Shown: positions 1 to 11,210 of the stretch, piece after piece
Layout: each line of letters opens with the position of its first letter
Position numbering within the stretch: the first letter of the stretch is position 1
Source of the DNA: Orientallactaga sibirica
Lineage: Eukaryota > Chordata > Mammalia > Rodentia > Dipodidae
Direction of reading: 5' to 3'
Length of the DNA stretch: 64,000 nt
Assembly: GCA_036365145.1 (NCBI GenBank)
Contig: JAEOAD010000024.1
Coordinates: 16,493,501 to 16,557,500, forward strand
Translations under genes and position numbers: made by a program
The notes under the pieces: generated by a model
What the model was told of the DNA's origin: nothing
Database searches by the model: none
The model's input: the letters and a program-made list of their open reading frames with translations, nothing else

Positions 1-29
1 GAAGAAAGAGGAGAAAGAAGAAGAAGAAG
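1..29. repeat. (GAA)n simple repeat at window edge
   Basis: Pure GAA/GA-rich purine run that probably continues to the left of the window. Confidence 0.8.
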
Positions 30-236
30 TGGCTGCATTGAAGCAATTGTTCTCTTTTCCCATTCCAAGACTGAAGGGAAAATCAAAACCCTGGTGAAAT
101 GCTGTGCAGCATTCTCCCACTATCCCTTAGCGTACTCCTTAAGAATGTATGTATCCATTAAGAATGCAGATTCTACCATCTTTTCATCTCAGTCATCTAT
201 TACCAGATTTAAAGAAACACAGAATAAAAGAAGGTG

Positions 237-410
237 GCCGGGTGTGGTGGCACACGCCTTTAATCCCAGCACTCGGGAGGCAGAGGTAGGAGGATCACCG
301 AGAGTTCGAGGCCACCCTGAGACTACATAGTTAATTCCAGGTCAGCCTGGACCAGAGTGAGACCCTACCTCGAAAAACCAAAAAAAAAAAAAAAAAAAAG
401 AAGAAGAAGA
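237..410 (+). mobile_element. B1-type SINE with target-site duplication
   Basis: 7SL-derived B1 body from 'gccgggtgtggtggc' to a poly(A)/(GAA) tail. A 16-bp direct repeat agaataaaagaaggtg flanks it at 221-236 and 411-426, so this is an intact retroposition event. Confidence 0.93.
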
Positions 411-497
411 AGAATAAAAGAAGGTGAATTTAGCACACCTCAAAGTTAATATGGACAACCTTACCAAAATAATGTTAAATATTAAAAAGGTAAAAGG

Positions 498-657
498 TTT
501 TTTTTTTTTTTTTTTTTGTTTGTTGGTAGGGTTTCACTCTAGTCCAGGCTGACCTGGAATTCACTCTGTATTCTCAGGGTGGCCTTGAACTCACTGTGAT
601 CCTCCTACCTCTGCCTCCCGAGTGCTGGGATTAAAGGCATGCGCCACCATGCCTGGC
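498..657 (-). mobile_element. B1-type SINE
   Basis: The poly(T) at 498-517 is the reversed tail. The body ends at 'ccaccatgcctggc', the reverse complement of the B1 5' end. Confidence 0.92.
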
Positions 658-660
658 AGG

Positions 661-2190
661 TATATTTCTTAAATACAATAGGAGATGAGTGAGAGAACAT
701 GGTAGCCCAGGAATATTCACAGTCTTCCAAAGGATGAAGCAGCAGTAGATCCCATAATTAATGTTAGTCTCCAGGCATTGCCCCTTTGTACACCATGGTG
801 CCTCTGCAAACTCACATATCTCCTTGAATCCAAAAACATTTATTGTATACCATGCGTGTCTGTGTGTGTATCACCATGCTACATGCTATAGGGATATAAA
901 AATAGATTACATGATATAATTTTTCTCCTCGGAAGTGATAAGACAGACATAAATAACCACGGAAGAATGCCAAAGATGATAAGCACTGAAAGAACATTAT
1001 GTCCGTAGCAGAGATTGTGATTTCTGGAAAGATCCAAAAAAGGCCGTATACAGGTAGTTGGCAATGGAGCTGGATTTTTGAAGAGCAGGATTTTCCTCAA
1101 CCTCTTCAGCCCTGTCCCCATGGTGCTTCCTTCCATAGCTGCGTGAGAGAAGTAATTAACTGCAGAACTGGGGGTCACGATGGCAACACAAATGTTACAG
1201 AAACTTTTGCATATCTTACTAGGGCACATACTATGTTTCAAAACAGTGATAATCCACCAAACCTCTTGTGTCACAAGACCTTTCAAATTCCTTCAGCCGT
1301 GAGTGACTTCTCAGTCCCCAGGGCCATCGGTGTCCTTGGTTGTAATCTCTCTGTCCCGTTTCTAATATCCATAGATAGTCTCATATCCCAATTTAGTCCA
1401 CAAAAGTCTTTGAAGACATGTGCTGAGTTAAACTCATCGTGGCCACTGCTGGGGGGGTGGGATGGTAGAGAGAGTCCCCCTTAAAAATTGATGGATTCAA
1501 AACTTGGTCACTAAACTTTGCTTGGGAGCATATTTATACATCCTTTCCTGTAACAAAATGTTCTGAAACAAGAACTCCAGGATAATTATTTTTTGCAAAG
1601 AACAACTACACTTCAAAGGAGCTCTGATGGTTGGGCGGACAGTCTTGGAAGAAACGCTTGATATGAATCAGCATATTATAGATGATCAAGGAGAATGAAC
1701 TCCTCTAATAAATTATGATGTAGCTCAAACAATGTACCACATTTCCTTTAATGTCATGAATGTGAAGAATAAAAGAAATAAGAAGAAAAGATAAAGAAAT
1801 AAGAAGTACTTTAAAAGCACCAACTGTCTTAGCAAAAGATAACCACATTCTAAATCACAAAAGATGCTTGTTGTTAATTATGGGGACTTAATTACTGACC
1901 TTGGGATGAATTCAATTAGATGTTCTTTTTTTTTTTCTTCCATTTCAGTCAATGTTTATAGACATTTTGCCCCATATACATGGTATACAAACATTAAGCA
2001 TTCAAATGCACACTTCACGTACTCAGTACTATTTTGAATGTCACTGGTGTAATGCACACAGACTTTTAGTCCAGGAAGTTAATGTAACTGACCCGTGTTG
2101 TAAAACACTGAACAAAAATGAATTCATCTTGCTGAGTTTCTCGGCATGCTACCAAAACATAATATTAAAAAAAAAAAAAAAAAACTGACT
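661..2190. other. Repeat-poor interval, no gene recognised
   Basis: About 1.5 kb of AT-rich sequence. Open frames at 879-1286 (minus) and 999-1484 (plus) overlap each other on opposite strands, show no recognisable domain, and are not accompanied by splice-site-bounded exons that I can see. The 840-960 part loosely recalls an old mammalian interspersed repeat, too decayed to name. Confidence 0.5.
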
Positions 2191-2192
2191 CT

Positions 2193-2440
2193 GGGGCTGG
2201 AGAGATGGCTTAGTGGTTAAGGCGTTTGTCTGCGAAGCCTAAGGACCCCAGTTCATTTCTCCAGGTCCCACATAAGCCAGATAGATGCACAAGGGGGCAC
2301 ACACGTCTGGATTTCATTTGCAATAGCTAGAGGCCCTGGTGCACCAATTCTCATTCTCCCTCTCTCTCTCTTTCTCTCTCTATCCTTAATAAATAAATAA
2401 ATAAATAAACAAATAAAAGCATTTTAAAAAAAAAAAAAAG
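2193..2440 (+). mobile_element. B2-type SINE
   Basis: tRNA-like head with A-box region 'tggcttagtggttaagg', central body, (CT)n tract, (AAAT)n and poly(A) tail. Confidence 0.93.
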
Positions 2441-2458
2441 TTCTTTAAAAAATAAACT

Positions 2459-2605
2459 GGCCAGGTGTGGTGGTGCATGCCTTTAATCCCAGCACTCGGG
2501 AGGCAGAGGTAGGAGGATTGCCATGAGTTCAAGGCTACCCTGAGAATACAGAGTGAATTCCAGGTCAGCCTGAGCTGAAGTGAGACCCTACCTCAAAAAA
2601 AAAAA
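2459..2605 (+). mobile_element. B1-type SINE
   Basis: Full-length B1 body starting 'ggccaggtgtggtggtgc' and ending in poly(A). Confidence 0.92.
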
Positions 2606-2644
2606 TGGACTGTAAAAAATATATATATCAAAAAAATTCAGGCC

Positions 2645-2850
2645 GAGCCAGGCGTGGGGGCACATACCTTTAAAAAAAAAAAAAAAAAAAACGGCCGGGC
2701 GTGGTGGCGTACGCCTTTAATCCCAGCACTCAGGAGGTAGAGGTGGGAGGATCATACTGAGTTCAAGGCCACCGAGACTACATAGTGAATTCCAGGTCAG
2801 CCTGAGCTAGAGTGAGACCCTATCTCGAAAAACAAAACAAAAAAAAAAAA
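2645..2850 (+). mobile_element. Dimer-like B1: truncated head + poly(A) + full B1
   Basis: A 5' B1 stub (2647-2670) runs into about 20 A and then into a complete B1 (2692-2850). One direct repeat aaattcaggcc (2634-2644 and 2851-2861) flanks the whole composite. This fits a single insertion of a dimer, or a later insertion of B1 into the tail of the stub. Confidence 0.75.
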
Positions 2851-3090
2851 AAATTCAGGCCCATACAGAAAATCTCTGTATCCATCACTTTGATTAGCCA
2901 GAACATTGCATTTGTGCCAGGAAAACATTCATTCACTAGTCAAGTGATAAATTGCATAAATTTTGAATCACAAAGTCTATTTTATGGCAAGTACTCTATA
3001 CCTTGAGCCATGTCCCCAGCATGGAAGCAGATTTTAAATTTGGAGAATGTATACTAGAAATTTTTTATTGTCAAAAAAATTTTAAAAATC

Positions 3091-3248
3091 AGCCTGGCAT
3101 CGTGGCTCATGCCTTTAATCCCAGCACTTGGGAAGCAGATGTAGGAAGATGGCCATGAGTTCAAGGCCACGCTAAGACTACATAATGAGTTGCAGGTTAG
3201 CCTGGGCTAGAGTGAGACCCTACTTCAAAAAACCAAAACAAAAAAAAT
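3091..3248 (+). mobile_element. B1-type SINE (diverged)
   Basis: B1 body 'agcctggcatcgtggctc' onward with the typical 'gagaccctac' end and an A-rich tail. Confidence 0.9.
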
Positions 3249-3249
3249 C

Positions 3250-4440
3250 AATTCATTAAAGTATTTAAATGTTTTTATCAATTTTATTAAACATAGTTAC
3301 ATTGTTAACATCGTTTATTAAAACTGTACCAAAAAGACTGGAAAGTTTCTTTGCTGGGCATTTATGGTAAGATACCATGAGTGTAATGTTTTTCCTAGTA
3401 AAAATGAGAGTGTGTGGGAGGACCCTCTGGTATATTTCTGAATGTCAGAAAATATTTATGATTATCTTCACTATTTTATCAACTAAGCAAAAGGGAGAAT
3501 TCAATCAAGTATTCAACTTTGGAATTTTCAAAACATGCATTTGTGCTTTGGTTTGTCTTATTCTGTATGTCTGGCCAACATCTGTCATCCAATGCTCCTT
3601 TAACTTACAGTCTTTAACCAAATTGAACCTCTCAGAGTCAGGCCAGTGCTAGCTTTGCATTTCCTACTAGTTACCAAATACAGAAAGTATACTGAACATA
3701 CATTATACGAGAATTTATCTTGAGGGAAAATATTCCAAAAATGAGCAATACCTTAATATGGAAACACAAACTCAAAGTTACCTAAATAAGGGAGAGCTGG
3801 TTGAATAGAATATTAAGCTGCTACATCTTGAGCAGTTATTTTTGGGGGGTGGGAAGAATATGTACATTAATTTTTGTAGTTACAGATTTCCATAGGCTGC
3901 AGGGTTTGTTCTTTAAGTCAGTTGTCAGGTTTTTAGGAAGAGTTTCAATTAATAGCTATAGAATTTACTTCCAAAAGAAAGTAGCCTGAAAACCTTCATT
4001 TCGTCATACATTCTTTACTGTCCAGTTATTCCGGCATTGAAAATACAGGAAGCACTGTATGTAACAACAGATAATTTATTAAGGCCAACATCTTGCTACA
4101 AGAGGACATTTTAAAGAAAAGGAATTTTTCTTTTGGAACTAGAGGGAAATAGGCAATAAAACAGTAAAAGTATAGAGGGAGATTAAATAACAAACCACAG
4201 CAGGTGAAAACATCAATCAACACCAGACATTTTCACCCCCTGCTGCTTCTGGGTTCGGAAGGCTAGGTACAAGAAGGAAGACTTCTTTCCCATCTATCAA
4301 CAAATCCTGAACTACAGAGCATTTTCACAGCTACCTGCCCATTGTCTCCACTATAATCTTGCTCATAGAACTCTAATCCACTAGTGTCTCTGTTTCACCT
4401 TGATATAATTGATTTTTATTCTCTTGTAATAGAAATTAAA
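3250..4440. other. AT-rich repeat-poor interval, no gene recognised
   Basis: Low-complexity AT-rich sequence. Short open frames at 3377-3652 and 3801-3989 (plus) and 4026-4223 (minus) have no recognisable domain. Confidence 0.5.
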
Positions 4441-4445
4441 GAAAG

Positions 4446-4590
4446 TCAGATGTGGGGGCTCACACCTTGAGTCTTAGCACTCAGGAGGCTGAGGTAAGAG
4501 GATGGCTGTGAGTTTGAGGTCAACCTGGGCTTAAAGAGTGAGTTTTTCATCAGCCTGGGCTAGACACCTTGCCTTGAAAAAAAAAATTTT
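4446..4590 (+). mobile_element. B1-type SINE (old, diverged)
   Basis: Diverged B1 with 'gtcttagcactcaggaggctg' replacing the consensus 'atcccagcactcgggaggc', ending in an A tract. Confidence 0.8.
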
Positions 4591-4605
4591 TTTTTAAGAA
4601 TTATA

Positions 4606-4816
4606 GGGCTGAAGAGATGGCTTGGCGGTTAAGGTGCCTGCCTACCAAGCCTAGGAATGCCGGTTCCAATCTCCAGGTCCCATGTTTAGCCAGATGCAAA
4701 AAGTGACGCAAGGGAGCAATGCCGCACTTGCCCACAAGGGGGTGCATGCGTCTGGAGTACGTTCACAGTGGCTGAGGGACCACTGTCATGCCCATTCTCT
4801 CTCTGTCTCTCTCAAA
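4606..4816 (+). mobile_element. B2-type SINE, long-body variant
   Basis: B2 head and CT tail with an extra internal block around 'gcaatgccgcacttgcccac' not present in the short form. A 10-bp direct repeat aagaattata occurs at 4596-4605 and 4817-4826. Confidence 0.9.
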
Positions 4817-4962
4817 AAGAATTATATGTGGCTTCAGAGAGAATAAGGAGTCAATCAATGGGTGCAGACTCAGTTTTAAACATGAAAAATGTTCTAGGGA
4901 TGGCACAATATGAACATACTCGATACTACTAAACTGTACACTTTAAAGTGGTTAATATGACT

Positions 4963-5206
4963 GGGCTGGAGAAATGGCTTAGTGGTTAAGGCATCTGCCT
5001 GCAAAGCCAAAGGATCCCTGTTCAATTCTCCAGGTCCCATGTAAGCCAGATGCATGTGGTGGTACATGCATATGGAGTTCGTTTGCAGTGGCTAGAGGTA
5101 CTGGTGTGCCCATTCTCTCGCTGTCTGCCTCTCTTCTATCTCTCCCCACTTGCAAATAAATAAATAAATAAATAAATAAAAATTTTAAAATAATAATTTT
5201 AAAAAA
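4963..5206 (+). mobile_element. B2-type SINE
   Basis: Complete B2 with (AAAT)n tail. 'ttaatatg' flanks both sides as a probable target-site duplication. Confidence 0.92.
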
Positions 5207-5369
5207 TGATTAATATGGCAAATGTTACATTTGTGTGAATATTACCACAATTTGGAAAAAAAAAAAAAACACTATACATGGAGAACTGTTTCAAGGAAAC
5301 AATTGCTCAATGAAGTTAAGGCCTTTTAATAACACTGGATTCCTTTCTAATTGCCTTTTTTAAATTCCT

Positions 5370-5590
5370 TTTTAATAATTAATATCATTAAAATGCCCCT
5401 ACTACCCAAAGTGATCTACAGATCCAACATTATCCCTATCACAGTTCCAGGTACATTGTTTACAGAAATAGAAAAGAAAAAAAATGCTAAAATCCATATG
5501 GAGCTACAAACGCCTCAGTGTAGCCTCAGAGGTCTTAAGCAAAAGCGGGAAGCCAGAGGCATCATGGGACCTCATTCCAAAATCTGTAAC
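5370..5590 (+). pseudogene. L1 ORF2 relic (C-terminal part), segment 1
   Basis: The DNA matches remembered rodent L1 ORF2 sequence (frame reading ...[17 protein letters not shown]...). It is broken by frameshifts and by the B3-like SINE at 5591-5860, and resumes at 5861. It cannot encode a functional protein. Confidence 0.8.
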
Positions 5591-5665
5591 AGGGCTCAGG
5601 GGATGGCTGAGTCCATAAAGTGCTTGCCCTTCAAGCATGAGGACCTAAATTCCACCCCAGGATAG

Positions 5666-5710
<45 letters not shown>

Positions 5711-5860
5711 AGCTGCTACTTATAATCCCAGCTCTGAGGAGGAAGACACAGAAGGCTCCTTGAGGCTGGCTGGCCAGCCAGCCTCACCTGCTTGGCAACT
5801 TCCAAGCCAGTAAGAAGGTTTCTCATTATACAAAGTTGAGGAGCAACACCTTGGTGTTTA
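5591..5860 (+). mobile_element. B3-like SINE with internal poly(A)
   Basis: tRNA-like head, then about 40 A at 5669-5709, then the B3 body 'ggctggctggccagccagcc' and 'aagccagtaagaag'. Inserted into the L1 relic. Confidence 0.7.
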
Positions 5861-6000
5861 GTTGACTTTCAACAAAGGCATCAAACACAACAGGAAAAGG
5901 ACAGTCTCTTCAGACAGTGCTGTGAAAACTAGAAGAAGGAAACCAGCCCACATCTCCTACCATATACAGTAGTCAACTCAACATGGATTCAAAGCTAAAT
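5861..6000 (+). pseudogene. L1 ORF2 relic, segment 2
   Basis: 'gactttcaacaaaggcatc' and 'aaaggacagtctcttca' continue the L1 ORF2 order after the SINE. Decayed and non-coding. Confidence 0.75.
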
Positions 6001-6003
6001 GTA

Positions 6004-6171
6004 GCCGGGCGTGGTGGCACACGCCTTTAATCCCACCACTCAAGGAGGCAGAGGTAGGTGGATCGCTGTCAGTTCAAAGCCACTCTGAGTGTCCCTAGTG
6101 GATTCCAGGTCAGCCTGGGCCAGAGTGAGACCCTACCTTGAAAAACTAAAAAAATAAATAAATAAATAAAA
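6004..6171 (+). mobile_element. B1-type SINE
   Basis: B1 body from 'gccgggcgtggtggc' to an (AAAT)n/A-rich tail. Confidence 0.92.
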
Positions 6172-6202
6172 AGACAAGGCAACAGAACTAAATGATGACA
6201 AT

Positions 6203-6566
6203 GATGAGACCCAATTGCTAAAGCTAGCACAGGTTTTGGTTGTAGGCCACAGAGGATATAAGCTGGAACTGAGCTGGAAGCTTCCTCCCTGATGGATCGT
6301 ATTTATAAATGCCAGAAGATGCTATGCAGGCTGCTGCCAGAAAGAAGTCATCAGCAGTTTTACCCAGCAGGAGACCTTGCACACTATACAACTGACCAGC
6401 AAGCAAAATGTGCCCACTGCTGCAAAGTGGCACGACTGTTATGAGGGTTACCAACTGTTTTCTAAGTGGATTTGACACCTTCTCCAAGGAAGGCATTCAC
6501 ATCTGGTACAATAAATCCAATTAAAAGATATTATAGGCCCTAGGGAGAAGCTATTGCTGTCATTAT
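6203..6566 (+). mobile_element. Interspersed repeat, probable L1 3'-terminal region
   Basis: Collinear with the repeat at 63240-64000: both contain 'gctggaa[c/t]' followed by 'gagctggaag', then a 'cctgatgg' block and 'caactgacc'. I remember this as a common rodent repeat, probably an L1 3' UTR. The homology is seen directly; the family name is inference. Confidence 0.6.
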
Positions 6567-6774
6567 TTAGTTATTTATTCGCTCATGCAAGCAAGAGAGA
6601 TAAAAGAGACATAGAGAGGGAACGGGCATAACAAGGCTTCCAGCCACTGCAGATGAACTCCAGATGTATACACCACTCTGTGGACCTGGCTTTATGTGGG
6701 TACTGGGGAAACAAACCTGGGTTACCAGGCTTTGCAAGCAAGCACCTTAACCACTGAGAAACCTCTCCAGTCCC
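6567..6774 (-). mobile_element. B2-type SINE
   Basis: Reverse complement of B2, ending 'cttaaccactgagaaacctc'. Confidence 0.9.
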
Positions 6775-6779
6775 CACCC

Positions 6780-7386
6780 TTACTTTTTAAAATCATATAC
6801 AGTGTAGGGATTGCTCAATGAGCAGGATGTTAGCTGGTATGAATTGTTACGAGCATATTCTAGAAAAATAAGTCAGGAAGTGACAGAAAATCCTTCCCTT
6901 TGCTCTTATGAACGCCATCAACACTCATGAGCTACATCACTCTGTGTATGGAGCCAAGAGACTGAAATGAAAATGTAACTGACAAATTTTCTCCCAAATG
7001 GATACTGGCAGCAGAGTTCCCTGAATCAGCTCATCTTGATTCTTCTGAAATGGACTCATTCTTCATTGGAAGCAAGACTGCAGACACTTTGGGCCTCTTG
7101 CTAAGAGGCCCGCCCCAAGCACACACACAGGGCATGTGGGAGAATGCAGCTAGCTCCTCGCCGAAGCTCCCTTTGTCTCACATCTCCCATACTCCGCATC
7201 CCCAACCATTGTAGATTGGCAGTCTTCAGAACAGAGGTAACTCCATCACCCCCTACTTAACCCCATACAACCTATGGGTTAGGAGTGTGTTCCCGGTGCA
7301 AGCTGCTGCTGCTGAGCCAGCCCACCACACACCACATGGAGCAGCAACACTCCTAGCTTGGTGGCAACACTTCTTTTATGTCTAAG
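6780..7386. other. Unassigned interval
   Basis: No repeat family or coding signal that I recognise. Confidence 0.4.
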
Positions 7387-7741
7387 TGTAGCAGTCAGCT
7401 TTAGGTTCGCTGAGATGAACTTCCAGACCAGGCACAGTTATGGAGGAAGGGATATTATTTATTGATGCTTACAGATCCAGGGGAAGTTCAATAATGGCAG
7501 AAGAAGCTGGCCTGCTTTTCACAGGACCAGCAAGAGCGCAAAAGCAAAAAGCCACACAGCACAGCACACCTCAGGAACTCCTACTAGGCACACTTTGTGT
7601 ATGTTTAGATTGAAATCCTAAACCCACCACCACACCTTAAGATCCGCCCAGTGACACTGCCTCCAGCAAGGTGGCTGCAGATGCAAACTATAAACTAATA
7701 AAACACTGAATATATTGGGGGCCGTCTATTCAACTACCACA
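7387..7741 (-). mobile_element. Solo MaLR-like LTR with 5-bp target-site duplication
   Basis: A 355-bp element bounded by TG...CA and flanked by ctaag at 7382-7386 and 7742-7746. In reverse complement it carries MaLR-like motifs, including the block that reads 'cagtgacactgcctccagcaag' on the plus strand. A 5-bp duplication is typical of ERVL/MaLR insertions. No internal region remains. Confidence 0.8.
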
Positions 7742-7804
7742 CTAAGCATCAGTGAAAAGTGAAAATCATCAAACTGTGTGTTGGTATCATAAAATCGCAT
7801 GCGA

Positions 7805-8104
7805 TGGGCTGGGGAGATGGCTCAGCAAACAAAGCACCTGCCATGGAGAAAGCCAGACAGCTATGACTCATCTACAGTCATGAGACGGTGTGGCACCTAA
7901 AGGTTCACAAGCCACGAGCTTGGAGAACCCAGTGGGGTACAGCAAGAGACCCTTCTTCAAACAAAGAGAAAGGCAAGGAAGTGTTCTTTTGACCTCCACT
8001 CATGTGCTTTGGTATGCTGGTGCCCATAGTCACACACATGAGCGCACACATACCAAATAAATAAATAAATAAATAAATAAATGAATAAATAAATAAATAA
8101 TAAA
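7805..8104 (+). mobile_element. Diverged tRNA-derived SINE (B3-like)
   Basis: Head 'gggctggggagatggctcag', a poorly conserved middle, then a CA-rich end and an (AAAT)n run at 8056-8103. Confidence 0.6.
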
Positions 8105-8463
8105 TCACATGTTATGGAAAAGAATGCAACTTACAATAGACACTGGACCACTATGCAATAGTTGGTGCTTCAATGGAAAAGCAATTTGCTCAAATTCAGC
8201 ATTTCATACCACTGCACACATGTGAGTAGATACAGACATATCCATATAGATGCCTTCACAGACACAGAGGTGAACAGTGCAAACATGAACATGACCATTG
8301 CTCACGATAGAGTCATGTGTCATGACCGTGGGTGGGAAAGAACAGACACGTAATTGACATCATACAGGTTTATCAGGTACCGAAGACCATCACACTGAAA
8401 TCGAAGTCTGCTTGCCTGTGAAAATCTCTGCAGGGTCTGGGTCTAAATAAAATATATCTTGAG

Positions 8464-8676
8464 GGCGGGAGAGATGGCTTAGTGGTTAAGGCACTTGCCT
8501 GAAAAGCCAAAGGACCCAGGTTCAACTCCCCAGGACCCACATAAGACAGATACACAAGGGGGCACAAACATCTGGAGTTCGTTTTCAGTGGCTGGAGGCC
8601 CTGGAGCACCCATCTCTCTCTCTCTCTCTCTCTCTCTTTCTGCCTATTTCTCTCTCTCTCTCAAATAAATAAATTT
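8464..8676 (+). mobile_element. B2-type SINE with target-site duplication
   Basis: Complete B2 flanked by aaatatatcttgag at 8450-8463 and 8677-8690. Confidence 0.95.
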
Positions 8677-8790
8677 AAATATATCTTGAGAACCAGGGAC
8701 ACACGTACTCCAGGTTGCTGTAAAATGGAAAGACATGACTTCTTCCAAGGCCAGGCTCTCCATGGACAGGCGCCCTCTCACTGGTGATTG

Positions 8791-8819
8791 TTTTTTTTTT
8801 TTTTTTTTTTTTTTTTTTT
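8791..8819. repeat. poly(T) tract, 29 nt
   Basis: Uninterrupted T run with no recognisable SINE body attached. Confidence 0.9.
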
Positions 8820-8876
8820 CACCTTAGAACTAATGAAAAATATCAGCTCCACTTAGTAGCTCAAGAATTTAGACCA

Positions 8877-9052
8877 GGGGCTGGAGAGATGGCTTAAATT
8901 GAGGTGCTTGCCTGCAAAGCCAAAGAACCTAGGGTCATTATGAAGTAGGAGGATCACTATGAGTTTGAGGCCAGCCTGAGACTACACAGTGAATTCCAGG
9001 TCAGCCTGGGCTACAGTGAGACGCTACTTGAAGAACCCCCCCAAAAAAAAAT
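8877..9052 (+). mobile_element. Chimeric SINE: B2 head fused to B1 body
   Basis: 8877-8937 is the B2 5' part, up to 'cctagggtcat'. 8945-9040 is the B1 body without its head ('gtaggaggatcactatgag' through 'gtgagacgctac'). Confidence 0.8.
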
Positions 9053-9608
9053 TAAATTAACTTTAAGAACAATAATATTGCCCTTTTTTACATCATATCA
9101 ATGGCATGCATATGCTTGATGGTTTTCCCTTTCAGGTAACATACAAAGAAAGGGAAGTGTTTCTCACCTTTTAAAGAGTAGTTTTATCCTACACTGTAAG
9201 ATTACTCATTCAGCCTCATGAACGATAGCAACCTTCCCCATTCATTCCATCATCAAAAGTAAATCTTATTTACATCTAATCACAAAGTGTCCAGCTCCAC
9301 AGTTCAGTTAATAAACTAGAAGTCTTAGTAAAAAAAAAAAAAAAAAACTTCTGGAATGTGTTTACAAAACAGCGATCTAAGTTGACCCAAGTTTCCTGGA
9401 ACTTCTGGTCTGACCATAGCATCCAAGCCTTTGAAGCCTCCCCAATATAATGTTATTCACCAGCATGTTTATAGTTCTGTTAAGTAAGAATGCTTTGGCA
9501 ATTTTTCTTCTAAAAGAAAACCTTCAGTAAAATAAAAGATGTAATTTAAATGATAGGAAAATGCTTTTTTAACTTTATGTAGAATTGCTACTTTCAAAAG
9601 TGGAGAGC
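9053..9608. other. Unassigned AT-rich interval
   Basis: No gene or repeat family recognised. Contains a 17-A run near 9331. Confidence 0.4.
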
Positions 9609-9609
9609 A

Positions 9610-9758
9610 GGCGGTCTGTGGTGGTGTGCATCTTTAATCCCAGCACTCAGGAGGTTGAGGTAGGAGGATCACCATGAGTTCAAGGCAACCCTAAGACTAC
9701 ATAGTGAATTCCAGGTCAGCCTGAGATAGAGTGAGAAACTACCTTGAAGACAAAAGAA
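9610..9758 (+). mobile_element. B1-type SINE
   Basis: B1 body 'ggtggtgtgcatctttaatc' through 'agtgagaaactacc'. Confidence 0.88.
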
Positions 9759-9763
9759 AACAT

Positions 9764-9964
9764 CTGGGGGCTTAGCAGTTAAGGCACTTGCCCGCAAAAC
9801 CTAAGGATCCAGATTCCCCAATACCCACGTGAGCCAGATGCACATGGTGGCACATGCATCTGGAGTTCTTTTGCAGTGGAGAGAAGCACCAACATGCCCA
9901 TTCTCTCTTGGTCTCCCTCTCTCTCTCTTCCCAAATAAACAAATTAAATTAAATAATTTTTTTT
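9764..9964 (+). mobile_element. B2-type SINE, 5'-truncated
   Basis: Begins at the A-box region ('gggggcttagcagttaagg'), directly after the preceding B1. Confidence 0.88.
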
Positions 9965-9991
9965 AATCTGGGAGAAGAAAATACTATTGGC

Positions 9992-10140
9992 AAAAAAGAA
10001 AGAAGGAAGAGAGAAAGGGAAGGAAAGAAAAGGGAAGGGAAGAGAAGGGAAAGGAAGGAAGGAAGGAAGGAAGGAAGGAAGGAAGGAAGGAAGGAAGGAA
10101 GGAAGGAAGAAGGAAGGGAAGAAGGAAGGGAAGGAAAAAA
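9992..10140. repeat. Homopurine (GGAA)n tract, 149 nt
   Basis: No pyrimidine from 9992 to 10140. GGAA is the dominant unit. Confidence 0.95.
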
Positions 10141-11200
10141 CCATAATACTTTAATAGCACATAGAACTTTCAGAGCATAGATGAGTTCTGCAAAACTTAC
10201 ATAGAATAAATTGATCTTTAGATGAAGTTTTTAACCTACATGATAATGTATTCCAAAAAATACTGACTTGGAGGAAAACTTGATACCATCCACAAAGAGT
10301 GACCAAGATATGGAAAATATACTTCCCCCTAAATCTCCAAAGAAGGAGAAGCAAATATAATAATAACTCATTTACTGGGCAAATAGCACAATAAATGTTT
10401 AAAAAGAAAAAGAAAAAAAGAAAATTCTGGCATATGTATGTCAGTTCAGAATCCATATCACATAAAATATTTCCATAGAATCTATATCTTTATCTCATCA
10501 AAGGTTTACTTTGTAATTGGAAATTACAAATTTTACTCTATAAAAAAGAAATGACAAAAAGTATAAGTCTTTCTCACTGTGAAACATACATAGCTTTAGA
10601 ACATGACAAATTTCTGCTCTGTAAAACAGATGTTAGCATTGTTTTATTTCTTTGAAATATTAAACAAAGCGCCCTTTTTATGAATTCTAAGTTAAATAAG
10701 CAAATTTCCAAACAGGCTTCATTGCTTCTCACCCCATCCCAAACATACACTCAAAAATGTCTTTTCTATCTTAATAGCTTCTTCCCAAACATGACCAGAG
10801 GGTCACTGCTTGCATTTATGAAACAGAATGGGAAATTGGCACAAACAGGAAGGGGACACTGCCGGGTCTTCTCCTGTGTCTTTGCTGTACACTGGCTTTG
10901 TGCTCCAGGTTCATCAGGGGACAGATGGGGACATTGTCATTTACCAAAGGTTTATTACATGTGCAGATGGCTGCTTGTGTTTTGAATCTTCCATCCTCCT
11001 ACTTCCCAGTCATGTGTATAGATCCAAACAATGAATCTCTTCAGGCTTTTTCATGCATAACTAGGACTCCTCTAACCGCACCTTCCCGTATCCTTGATGT
11101 GGTCATACAGCTCCATTGCTGAGTATGTTTGCTCACATTGGCCTTTGCACACTGCTCCACCACTGACATACAGAAATGCCCTTGCAAATTCCTCTTTGAA
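10141..11200. other. Repeat-poor interval, no gene recognised
   Basis: Open frames at 10151-10456 (minus) and 10680-10985, 10828-11034 and 10898-11122 (plus) overlap in several frames. They show no recognisable domain and no exon structure. Confidence 0.5.
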
Positions 11201-11210
11201 ACAAAAGGAT

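Noticed and set aside
999..1484. 161-residue plus-strand frame
   Set aside because: It overlaps a minus-strand frame of similar length, shows no domain, and lies in AT-rich sequence without nearby exons.
2193..2290. tRNA-gene-like sequence with A and B boxes
   Set aside because: It is the head of a B2 SINE, and the same applies to all B2 copies. No cloverleaf tRNA gene was recognised.
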